From Streptomyces sp. NBC_01481 (GTDB lineage: Bacteria > Actinomycetota > Actinomycetes > Streptomycetales > Streptomycetaceae), in the NCBI RefSeq assembly GCF_026339995.1, contig NZ_JAPEPT010000005.1:434001-498000 (forward strand): a stretch of 64,000 nucleotides of DNA, read 5' to 3'. Under the pieces are notes generated by a model. That model was not told where the DNA came from. It searched no databases and saw only the letters and a program-made list of their open reading frames with translations. Below are positions 1 through 7,103 of this stretch, piece by piece (within the stretch, counting starts at the first letter, position 1; every line of letters starts with the position of its first letter). A program made the translations under genes and the position numbers.

Positions 1-1205
1 CCCGCCGGGATGCTCAGCTCCTCGAACAGGTGCGGCGACGTGGAGTACGTCTCGACCGGGTCGCTGAGGCCGAGGTCCAGCGCCTTGTTGATCAGCTGCC
101 AGCGCGGGATGTCGTCCCAGTCGACCAGCGTGATCGCGATGCCCTTGGCCCCCGCGCGGCCGGTGCGGCCGATGCGGTGGAGGTAGGTCTTCTCGTCCTC
201 GGGCGACTGGTAGTTGATGACATGCGTCACACCCTCGACGTCGATGCCACGAGCGGCGACATCGGTGCAGACGAGGACGTCCACCTTGCCGTTGCGGAAG
301 GCACGCAGCGCCTGCTCGCGCGCGCCCTGGCCGAGGTCGCCGTGGACCGCGCCGGAGGCGAAGCCACGGGTCTGCAGCTGCTCGGCGATGTCGGCCGCCG
401 TGCGCTTGGTGCGGCAGAAGATCATCGCGAGCCCGCGGCCGTCGGCCTGCAGTATGCGGGAGACCATCTCCGGCTTGTCCATGGAGTGCGCGCGGTACAC
501 GTACTGCGCGGTGTTCGCGACGGTCGCGCCCTCGTCGTCCGGCGAGGTCGCGCGGATGTGTGTGGGCTGCGTCATGTAGCGGCGGGCGAGGCCGATGACC
601 GCACCCGGCATGGTCGCCGAGAACAGCATCGTCTGGCGCTTGGGCGGCAGCAGCTGGATGATCTTCTCGACGTCGGGCAGGAAGCCCAGATCGAGCATCT
701 CGTCGGCCTCGTCGAGGACGAGTGCGCGCACATGCGAGAGGTCGAGCTTCTTCTGGCCGGCCAGGTCGAGCAGCCGGCCCGGGGTGCCGACGATCACGTC
801 GACGCCCTTCCTGAGCGCCTCGACCTGGGGTTCGTACGCACGGCCGCCGTAGATGGCGAGCACGCGGACGTTACGCACCTTGCCGGCGGTCAGCAGGTCA
901 TTGGTGACCTGCGTGCACAGCTCGCGGGTCGGGACGACCACCAGAGCCTGCGGGGCGTCGGTCAGCTGCTCGGGCTTCGCCCGGCCGGCCTCGACGTCCG
1001 CGGGGACGGTGACGCGCTCAAGCAGCGGCAGACCGAAACCGAGGGTCTTGCCCGTGCCGGTCTTGGCCTGGCCGATGACATCGGTGCCTGTGAGGGCAAC
1101 GGGGAGCGTCATCTCCTGGATGGGGAAGGGGGACATGATGCCGACGGCCTCAAGGGCCTCGGCGGTCTCGGGGAGGATCCCAAGATCCCGGAAAGTCGTA
1201 GTCAG
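1..1205 (-). CDS. DEAD-box ATP-dependent RNA helicase (C-terminus outside window)
   Basis: The reverse strand encodes a superfamily 2 RNA helicase running off the left edge. Visible in order are the Q-motif region (phenylalanine upstream of PIQ), Walker A AKTGTGKT, PTREL, GTPGR, the DEAD box (VLDEADEML), the SAT motif (LFSATMPG) and, in the second RecA domain, VCTDVAARGID and HRIGRTGRAG. All catalytic motifs are intact. No ATG or GTG lies just upstream of the conserved TTFRDLGIL start; a CTG at 1205 has an AGAGGCAG Shine-Dalgarno-like stretch before it, so a CTG start is my inference. The family unwinds RNA duplexes in the cytoplasm (ribosome assembly, RNA decay). Its place next to a MiaE-like gene matches rhlE (Rv3211) of M. 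tuberculosis. Confidence 0.95.
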   Translation of the reverse strand, partial: MTTTFRDLGILPETAEALEAVGIMSPFPIQEMTLPVALTGTDVIGQAKTGTGKTLGFGLPLLERVTVPADVEAGRAKPEQLTDAPQALVVVPTRELCTQVTNDLLTAGKVRNVRVLAIYGGRAYEPQVEALRKGVDVIVGTPGRLLDLAGQKKLDLSHVRALVLDEADEMLDLGFLPDVEKIIQLLPPKRQTMLFSATMPGAVIGLARRYMTQPTHIRATSPDDEGATVANTAQYVYRAHSMDKPEMVSRILQADGRGLAMIFCRTKRTAADIAEQLQTRGFASGAVHGDLGQGAREQALRAFRNGKVDVLVCTDVAARGIDVEGVTHVINYQSPEDEKTYLHRIGRTGRAGAKGIAITLVDWDDIPRWQLINKALDLGLSDPVETYSTSPHLFEELSIPA

Positions 1206-1610
1206 GGTGCTGCCTCTTCTGTGAGACGCGGCACGAGGCGAACGATGGGGGTCGTACCGCACCTGGGTACTGGGCCGGCCGTGGGTTGGCCGGATGGCGC
1301 GGGACCACTGCCGTCGCTCGAGCGTCATGCCGCTGAGGGGGCCCCTCATCTGCGGTCGTACGCAACTGTGCGCACGGTCCGCGCGGAGGGCGGTCGGTTC
1401 GGAGCCGATCGTGCCACCGACCGGGCATCCTCAAGGGACTCTGGGGAACAAGTCCCCCAGTCATACATGCGATCGCCCGTCGAGTAGCTAGAACGCTCGA
1501 CAGGCGCATTACCACTGTACCCCGGAATCGCGCATGTGTGTTGGGCGAATTCGTAGGAACCTCACTACGGGCGAGGCTGACCAGGCCCTTCCGCCCTGCG
1601 GTGAGCGGGC

Positions 1611-1616
1611 TATTGT
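1611..1616 (+). promoter_or_regulatory. -10 element, leaderless start of the MiaE-like gene
   Basis: The hexamer TATTGT lies 7 nt before the ATG at 1624, with no Shine-Dalgarno sequence between. This spacing puts the transcription start on the start codon. The -35 is weak. Confidence 0.5.
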
Positions 1617-1623
1617 GCGCTTC

Positions 1624-2349
1624 ATGGAGACGCCTGACAACGCCACTGAACCCACCGGAATCGCCGCCCAGGACTGGGCAACGGCGTCCGCCGACCCCCA
1701 GTACCGCGCCGCCGTCGTGGATCTGCTGGGCGCGCTCGCGTACGGCGAGCTGGCGGCCTTCGAGCGGCTCGCCGAGGACGCCAAGCTCGCACCTACGCTC
1801 GGCGACAAGGCGGAGCTGGCGAAGATGGCCTCCGCGGAGTTCCACCACTTCGAGCAGCTGCGCGACCGGCTCACCGCCATCGACGCCGAGCCGACCGCCG
1901 CGATGGAGCCCTTCGCCCAGGCCCTGGACGACTTCCACCGCCAGACCGCGCCGTCCGACTGGCTCGAGGGCCTGGTCAAGGCGTACGTCGGCGACTCGAT
2001 CGCCAGCGACTTCTACCGCGAGGTCGCGGCCCGCCTGGACACCGACACCCGCGGGCTGGTGCTCGCCGTGCTCGACGACACGGGCCACGGCAACTTCGCG
2101 GTCGAGAAGGTGCGCGCCGCGATCGAGGCCGAGCCGCGCGTCGGCGGACGCCTCGCGCTGTGGGCGCGCAGGCTGATGGGCGAGGCGCTCTCGCAGGCGC
2201 AGCGGGTGGTGGCGGACCGCGACGCGCTCTCCACGATGCTCGTGGGCGGTGTGGCGGGCGGCTTCGACCTCGCGGAGGTGGGCCGGATGTTCTCCCGGAT
2301 CACCGAGGCGCACACCAAGCGCATGGCGGCCCTGGGGCTGGCGGCTTAG
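1624..2349 (+). CDS. ferritin-like fold protein, MiaE-like (MiaE_2)
   Basis: A 241-residue all-alpha protein resembling the actinobacterial ferritin-like/MiaE-like family (Rv3210c type). Acidic and histidine residues typical of a di-iron four-helix bundle are present: an ELAAFERL helix, EFHHFEQL, and a later DDTGHGNF segment. MiaE proper hydroxylates a modified adenosine in tRNA; activity of this subfamily is not established, so tRNA modification is only a possibility. The ATG at 1624 is chosen because a -10 hexamer sits just before it. The TAG stop lies inside the terminal inverted repeat of the element at 2347-2510. It is divergent from the helicase gene. Confidence 0.85.
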   Translation: METPDNATEPTGIAAQDWATASADPQYRAAVVDLLGALAYGELAAFERLAEDAKLAPTLGDKAELAKMASAEFHHFEQLRDRLTAIDAEPTAAMEPFAQALDDFHRQTAPSDWLEGLVKAYVGDSIASDFYREVAARLDTDTRGLVLAVLDDTGHGNFAVEKVRAAIEAEPRVGGRLALWARRLMGEALSQAQRVVADRDALSTMLVGGVAGGFDLAEVGRMFSRITEAHTKRMAALGLAA

Positions 2350-2510
2350 GCCCTGTCCGGCCGATCTTGCCGGGCTCGCGTGCCCTGGCAGGGCACCTCG
2401 CTGCGTTGTCGTCAGTCGCCTACGCTCCGCGTGGGCTCCTTCCTCCGCCTTGCGATGCACCACGCCAGACCCCGCTCGCTGATCCGGCCTGATCGACCGG
2501 ACAGGACCTA
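2347..2510. repeat. 164-bp element with 20-bp terminal inverted repeats
   Basis: The left end (2347-2366, TAGGCCCTGTCCGGCCGATC) matches the reverse complement of the right end (2491-2510) at 18 of 20 positions. The interior has no open frame that looks coding. Similar GGCCCTGTCC-type intergenic elements are common in Streptomyces; a shorter, related-looking stretch occurs near 59608-59640. The element lies between convergent genes, and its two ends carry the TAG stop of the MiaE-like gene and the TAG stop of the frameshift tail at 2508. It could act as a bidirectional terminator or be a MITE/REP-like repeat. Confidence 0.7.
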
Positions 2511-2657
2511 ACTCTCGGTCGACTCGGGCGGCTTGCGCGCCTCGCTCGGCTCGGAGGACTCCGGGGATTTGGGCGACTCGGTCGACTCCGGAGCTTTCGG
2601 CGGCTTCCGCGGCTCCTCGGGCTTCGCGGAAGCCGCTTCGGGCGGCCTCAGAAAGGG
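2508..2657 (-). other. candidate programmed -1 frameshift site and 47-residue P/E/S/K-rich tail
   Basis: On the reverse strand the heptamer CCCTTTC (2657-2651) reads C CCT TTC in the zero frame, fitting X XXY YYZ, and is followed at once by the TGA stop (2650-2648). Slipping back one base gives CTG AGG CCG and an open frame of 47 residues rich in PES/EPS/KPP motifs, almost every codon ending in G or C, to a TAG at 2508. A perfect 12-bp stem with a 13-nt loop (2600-2611 pairing with 2625-2636) lies 14 nt after the heptamer. The spacer is longer than the usual 5-9 nt. A recent frameshift mutation is the main alternative. Confidence 0.5.
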
Positions 2658-2917
2658 AACGCCCGGCGCAGCCGGCCCGTCGACGGCCTGATCAGCAGCG
2701 AGAGCAGTACGGCTCCGACGGCCACCGCGCCCGCCAGCACCGCCAGGGTGTGTCCCGGACCGAGCGCCGCATGCGTCACATACGCGCCGAACAGGGCTCC
2801 GAGCGGACCTGAGGTGAGCACCACGCGGCGCGACGGGAGACGGTCCGGCAGCTGCCGGACAGCGGCCCAGGCGAGGGCGAGTCCGAGCAGGACTGAACCG
2901 AGCGCTTCCAGCAGCAC
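2648..2917 (-). CDS. small three-helix membrane protein
   Basis: An 89-residue hydrophobic protein with three predicted transmembrane helices (about residues 3-22, 33-54 and 57-76) and a short basic C-terminus. GTG start at 2917 preceded by GAGGTG at a 7-nt spacing. I recognise it only as a conserved Streptomyces integral membrane protein between the MiaE-like and DUF3107 genes; no function is known to me. Its TGA stop is preceded by the perfect slippery heptamer C CCT TTC, and the -1 frame continues as a GC3-rich proline/glutamate/serine tail to 2508 (see separate entry), so the full product may be 136 residues. Confidence 0.75.
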   Translation of the reverse strand: MLLEALGSVLLGLALAWAAVRQLPDRLPSRRVVLTSGPLGALFGAYVTHAALGPGHTLAVLAGAVAVGAVLLSLLIRPSTGRLRRAFPF

Positions 2918-3008
2918 TGCTGATCACCTCACGGATGCCGGTGCGGGCAAATCGGTCGTAGCCCGTACTACCCGGCCCTCGTGGACTACAACCCTCGCTG
3001 AGCAGCGG

Positions 3009-3045
3009 AAGAGGGCCCGGCCGGGAATTCCCGCCGGGCCCTCTT
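3009..3045 (-). terminator. stem-loop after DUF3107 gene
   Basis: AAGAGGGCCCGG...CCGGGCCCTCTT forms a stem of about 17 bp around a GGGAATTCCC centre with one mismatch, just downstream of the DUF3107 stop. No strong T-run follows, as is common in Streptomyces. Confidence 0.7.
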
Positions 3046-3087
3046 CGTGCTGCTTCAGTAGTACTGCTTCAGTGACGTCTCGGCGCC

Positions 3088-3315
3088 CTACAGCGCGCCG
3101 AAGCCAACGCGCCGTACCGCCGGCTCGCCGATCTCGACGTACGCGATCCGGTCGGCCGGCACCAGGACCTTGCGGCCCTTGTCGTCCGAGAGGCTGAGCA
3201 GCTGCGCCTTGCCGGCCAGAGCGTCGCCCACCGCGCGCTCGACCTCCTCGGCGGACTGCCCGCTCTCCAGAACGATCTCCCGGGGCGCGTGCTGCACGCC
3301 GATCTTGACCTCCAC
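3088..3315 (-). CDS. DUF3107 family protein
   Basis: A 75-residue protein matching the DUF3107 family (TB9.4, Rv3208A in M. tuberculosis), which pairs with the neighbouring TetR gene in both organisms. It starts MEVKIGVQHAPREI and has the ATP-like phrase KVLVPADRIAYVEIGE near the C-terminus. GTG start at 3315 with GGAGGG 8 nt upstream. Small cytoplasmic protein of unknown role; no catalytic motif is visible. Confidence 0.85.
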   Translation of the reverse strand: MEVKIGVQHAPREIVLESGQSAEEVERAVGDALAGKAQLLSLSDDKGRKVLVPADRIAYVEIGEPAVRRVGFGAL

Positions 3316-3438
3316 GGCTATGTCCCTCCGAACGGTCAGTGCGTTGCGCGGTCAGCCGCGCTGTACGCAGCACACACTAGCCCGGCGAACGGACCCGGCA
3401 GACGTCCCCGGTGAACGCCAGGAGCGAACACCGGCCGG

Positions 3439-4110
3439 TCAGTCTCCCTGCTGGTCGGTGCCGTGCCCTGTGTGCTGGTCGGTGCCGTGCAGCGGGAAGC
3501 CGGCGATGCCCCGCCACGCAAGCGAGGTCAGCAGCTGTACGGCCGTATCGCGCGGAATGGCGGAGGCGCTGGAGAGCCAGTACCTGGCCACCACCTGCGA
3601 GACCCCGCCGAGGCCCACGGCCAGCAGCATGGACTCCTCCTTGGACAGGCCCGTGTCCTCGGCGATCACGTCCGAGATCGCCTCGGCGCACTGGAGCGAG
3701 ACCCGGTCCACGCGCTCGCGCACGGCGGGCTCGTTGGTCAGGTCGGACTCGAAGACCAGCCGGAAGGCACCACCCTCGTCCTCTACGTACGCGAAATAGG
3801 CGTCCATGGTGGCGGCGACGCGCAGCTTGTTGTCGGTCGTCGACGCGAGCGCCGTACGGACCGCGAGCAGTAGCGACTCGCAGTGCTGGTCGAGCAGCGC
3901 GAGATAGAGCTCGAGCTTGCCCGGGAAGTGCTGGTAGAGCACCGGCTTGCTGACGCCTGCCCGTTCGGCGATGTCGTCCATGGCGGCCGAGTGGTATCCC
4001 TGGGCCACGAAAACCTCCTGGGCAGCGCCCAGAAGCTGGTTCCTGCGGGCTCGGCGTGGCAGGCGTGTGCCCCGTGGGCGCGCTGCCTCTGTCTGCTCGA
4101 TGGCTGTCAC
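3439..4110 (-). CDS. TetR family transcriptional regulator
   Basis: 223 residues from a GTG at 4110 preceded by GGGAGG. The N-terminal helix-turn-helix is clear (about residues 41-65, DDIAERAGVSKPVLYQHF), and the rest is an all-helical ligand domain ending in a His/Gly/Gln-rich tail. A longer start at 4206 is possible but has no good ribosome site and adds low-quality sequence. The order TetR next to DUF3107 is shared with M. tuberculosis Rv3208-Rv3208A, where the regulator is not tied to a well known ligand. The upstream region (4111-4255) contains a TACGAT hexamer on the reverse strand that could be its -10. Confidence 0.85.
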   Translation of the reverse strand: MTAIEQTEAARPRGTRLPRRARRNQLLGAAQEVFVAQGYHSAAMDDIAERAGVSKPVLYQHFPGKLELYLALLDQHCESLLLAVRTALASTTDNKLRVAATMDAYFAYVEDEGGAFRLVFESDLTNEPAVRERVDRVSLQCAEAISDVIAEDTGLSKEESMLLAVGLGGVSQVVARYWLSSASAIPRDTAVQLLTSLAWRGIAGFPLHGTDQHTGHGTDQQGD

Positions 4111-4255
4111 GCCGCCTCCCAAAATCGTTCCGTGCGCGCTGTGCGCAGCGCCGCCATCGTACTTTTGGGTAACCCGGCTGTGCGTGCTGCGAGCGCAGAA
4201 TTTCACGGACCGGACAGTCGCGGTAGCTCCCTACTCGGGGGCAATCAGGGGCAGG

Positions 4256-4474
4256 TCACCGGTAGTCGTCCTCGTCGAGAGCCACCACCCGGGCCTGTTC
4301 CACGGCGTCGGCCACGTTCGCCGAGTCCAGCCCATTGGGGCTGACCTGGTCGTCCTGCTCGGATTGCAGGTCTTTGAGCTGTTCCGCCGCATCGGCCTCG
4401 GGGACCTCCTCGTCGAGTGCGGCGGCCTGGTCGTCTTCTTCGAAAGTTTCCGGGTCGGTGGGATCGACAGGCAT
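4256..4474 (-). CDS. small acidic hypothetical protein
   Basis: 72 residues, strongly acidic (EEDDQ, LDEEVPEAD, DEDDYR at the C-terminus), with no hydrophobic segment, so cytoplasmic and probably partly disordered. ATG at 4474 with a weak GAAAG ribosome site. It sits head to head with the alpha/beta hydrolase gene. I recognise the sequence style as a conserved Streptomyces hypothetical but know no function. A much longer frame reading back to 5959 is a shadow of the genes on the other strand. Confidence 0.65.
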   Translation of the reverse strand: MPVDPTDPETFEEDDQAAALDEEVPEADAAEQLKDLQSEQDDQVSPNGLDSANVADAVEQARVVALDEDDYR

Positions 4475-4585
4475 GCGGCACCGCTTTCCATGGAGAGCGC
4501 CTTTCCTACGAGCGTAGGAGCTACTGATTCGCGGCGCTATGCGATGTGTGATGCCGAACACACGAACCACGGTGTGATCGTCTCG

Positions 4586-4591
4586 TAACAT
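4586..4591 (+). promoter_or_regulatory. -10 element, leaderless start of alpha/beta hydrolase
   Basis: TAACAT lies 6 nt before the ATG at 4598 and there is no Shine-Dalgarno sequence, which fits a leaderless transcript. Confidence 0.5.
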
Positions 4592-4597
4592 TGCCGC

Positions 4598-5563
4598 ATG
4601 TCTTCGACCGAGCTGCCGGGAGTCCGCGCCGCGACCGCTGCCGTGGCCCCCAAGGTCGCGGCCGTACGGGTCGCCGAGGGGGAGGAGCTTCGCTGCGTAA
4701 CGCTGCCCGGTCTGACGCTCAACGTCAGATCGCGTCCCCCGGCGCGCTCCGGGCTGCCGCACGCGCTGTACGTGCACGGCCTGGGCGGTTCCTCGCTCAA
4801 CTGGTCCGCGATGATGCCCCTGCTCGAGGATGTCGTGGACGGAGAGGCGCTGGATCTGCCCGGTTTCGGGGACTCCCCGCCGCCGGACGACGGCAACTAC
4901 TCGCTCACGGGACACGCCCGGGCCGTGATCCGTTTTCTGGACGCCGCGGGGCACGGGCCCGTGCATCTGATCGGCAACTCGCTGGGCGGCGCGGTCTCCA
5001 CCAGAGTCGCTGCCGTCAGACCCGATCTGGTGCGCACGCTCACCTTGATCTCGCCCGCCCTTCCCGAGCTGCGCGTCCAGCGCTCGGCCGTGCCCACCGC
5101 GCTGCTGGCACTGCCCGGTGTGGTCTCGCTCTTCACCAAGATCACCAAGGACTGGTCGGCCGAACAGCGCACAAGAGGCGTGCTCGAACTGTGTTACGGC
5201 GACCCCACGCGGGTCACCGACGAGGCGCTGCGCAATGCTGTGGAAGAGATGGAGCGGCGCATACAGCTCCCGTACTTCTGGGACGCCATGGCCCGCTCGG
5301 CGCGCGGGATCGTCGACGCGTACACCCTGGGCGGTCAGCACGGACTGTGGCGGCAGGCGGAGCGGGTGCTCGCGCCGACGCTCCTGGTGTACGGAGGACG
5401 CGACCAGCTCGTGGCGTACCGTATGGCGCGCAAAGCGGCGGCGGCTTTCCGGGACTCCCGGCTGCTGACACTCCCGGACGCGGGGCACGTCGCCATGATG
5501 GAGTACCCGGAAACGGTCGCCCTGGCCATCCGGGAGCTGCTCGACGACTGCGGTGGGAGCTGA
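4598..5563 (+). CDS. alpha/beta hydrolase
   Basis: 321 residues with the alpha/beta hydrolase fold: oxyanion-hole segment HGLGGSS (about 60-66), nucleophile elbow GNSLGG with Ser128, acid Asp269 in YGGRDQ, and His297 in DAGHVAM. All three catalytic residues are present. No signal peptide, so cytoplasmic. Substrate cannot be told; esterase or epoxide-hydrolase-like activity is typical of the family. It is followed 9 bp later by the DUF3152 gene and probably shares its transcript. M. tuberculosis has an unrelated position for a similar hydrolase (lipV) in this block. Confidence 0.88.
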   Translation: MSSTELPGVRAATAAVAPKVAAVRVAEGEELRCVTLPGLTLNVRSRPPARSGLPHALYVHGLGGSSLNWSAMMPLLEDVVDGEALDLPGFGDSPPPDDGNYSLTGHARAVIRFLDAAGHGPVHLIGNSLGGAVSTRVAAVRPDLVRTLTLISPALPELRVQRSAVPTALLALPGVVSLFTKITKDWSAEQRTRGVLELCYGDPTRVTDEALRNAVEEMERRIQLPYFWDAMARSARGIVDAYTLGGQHGLWRQAERVLAPTLLVYGGRDQLVAYRMARKAAAAFRDSRLLTLPDAGHVAMMEYPETVALAIRELLDDCGGS

Positions 5564-5571
5564 TTCGGGGC

Positions 5572-6858
5572 GTGGGACGACATAGTCGCAAGGGCCCCGC
5601 ACCCAAGGGCTCCGATTCGGACAGCACATCCGGTATAGGGACCGATCGAGCAGGCGGGCGGCGCGGCCGCCCCGCCGCGCCGGGTGCCGAGCAGCACACG
5701 CCTTCCGGTTACGGCATAGCGCAGGCCAGGGGCGGACACCCCGAGCAGCACGAGCCGGGCGGTGGCTGGGGCGTACCGCAGCAGTACCAGAACTGGCAGG
5801 GTGCCCCGGGCGGGCAGCGGGTGCAGACGCCGCAACCGCCGCCTCGTACGGTGGCCGGCGGGGCGCGAATACCGGGCCCGCGACGGGAGTTCGTCGAGGC
5901 CTTCGACCAGCCCCAGGGCAGGGGGCCGCAGGACGATCCGTACGTATCCACAACCACATGGGACGTCGAGCCCGACCCGGCCTTCGATGCGTACATGGAC
6001 GGCGCGGACGATGACGGCGCGCCCCAGGAGCGGCCCGCCAAGGGCGGCAAGGGGCGCACCTTCACCGGGATCGCCGCCGCCGCGGTGACCACGGTGCTCG
6101 CCGTCGTCGTGGCCGGCCAGGTGGCGGCCGACAATCACGGCCACTCCAGCGCCCAGTCCGCGGACCAGGACCGCGGCGGCGCCGAGAGCCCGGCCTCCCG
6201 TTCCGAGAACCGGCAGGCCCCGCAGAAGGGCGGTGCCGCCGCTCCCGCGGCCCCGCCCTCGTACCGGCAACTGATGGCCTCACGGTTCGCGCTCGCCCCC
6301 AAGCTGAAGGCGAGCGGAAAGTTCGAGGCCGTCCCCGGCTTCGACAAGGCGCCCGGCAAGGGCCGCAAGATCCGCTACCGGGTGGATGTCGAACAAGGCC
6401 TCGGACTCGACGGAGCGCTCTTCGCCAAGGCGGTCCAGGAAACCCTGAACGACGACCGCAGCTGGGCGCACGGCGGGGCGATGACCTTCGAGCGGATATC
6501 CTCCGGCGATCCCGAATTCGTCATCACGCTCGCCAGTCCCGGCACCACGCACGAGTGGTGCGACAAATCCGGGCTGGATACGGCCGAGGGCAATGTCTCC
6601 TGCGATTCCGCGCAGACCCAACGCGTGATGATCAACGCGTACCGCTGGGCCCAGGGATCCGAGACGTACGGCCCCCAGGCGATGCTCACGTACCGTCAGA
6701 TGCTCATCAATCACGAGGTCGGGCACCGGCTCGGACACGACCATGTGAACTGCCGTACGCCGGGAGCGCTCGCGCCGGTGATGCAGCAGCAGACCAAGTC
6801 CCTCGACATCAACGGCATCAAGTGCAGGCCCAACCCCTGGGTGTACCCCGGCAGTTGA
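5572..6858 (+). CDS. DUF3152 membrane-anchored putative zinc protease
   Basis: 428 residues from a GTG at 5572. The first ~165 residues are hydrophilic, Gly/Gln/Pro-rich and probably disordered in the cytoplasm; one transmembrane helix follows (about 165-188), then a Ser/Ala/Pro-rich linker and the extracellular DUF3152 domain. That domain ends with HEVGHRLGHDH, an HExxHxxGxxH zinc-binding motif as in metzincin proteases, and has four cysteines that could pair outside the cell (CDKS, CDSA, NCRT, KCRP). Topology and motif suggest a surface metalloprotease; activity is inferred, not known. The orthologue is Rv3207c, likewise beside moeZ/moeB1. A later in-frame start is possible. Confidence 0.85.
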   Translation: MGRHSRKGPAPKGSDSDSTSGIGTDRAGGRRGRPAAPGAEQHTPSGYGIAQARGGHPEQHEPGGGWGVPQQYQNWQGAPGGQRVQTPQPPPRTVAGGARIPGPRREFVEAFDQPQGRGPQDDPYVSTTTWDVEPDPAFDAYMDGADDDGAPQERPAKGGKGRTFTGIAAAAVTTVLAVVVAGQVAADNHGHSSAQSADQDRGGAESPASRSENRQAPQKGGAAAPAAPPSYRQLMASRFALAPKLKASGKFEAVPGFDKAPGKGRKIRYRVDVEQGLGLDGALFAKAVQETLNDDRSWAHGGAMTFERISSGDPEFVITLASPGTTHEWCDKSGLDTAEGNVSCDSAQTQRVMINAYRWAQGSETYGPQAMLTYRQMLINHEVGHRLGHDHVNCRTPGALAPVMQQQTKSLDINGIKCRPNPWVYPGS

Positions 6859-7103
6859 GTCCGCCGTGTGGGACGGGTGTCTCAACCCCCCGCACCCGGC
6901 GCGTCGGCAGAGGCGGCTGGGTTGATCACTGAAACCGCACCGTAGCGCGACAGAACGCAACCGGCACGCGAAAGTTACGTGCATTCACCCCTTCCGGTGG
7001 CGCGATGGACAACCGTCCGTCGCGCCACCGTCGTACCGGCTTAACGTCGTCACGCTGCGAGTCGCCGGACCAACGGCGGCCGCCCACAAGGGAGATCGGG
7101 GGT

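Noticed and set aside
30..1487. Forward open frame over the DEAD-box helicase
   Set aside because: Antisense shadow; helicase motifs are clear on the reverse strand.
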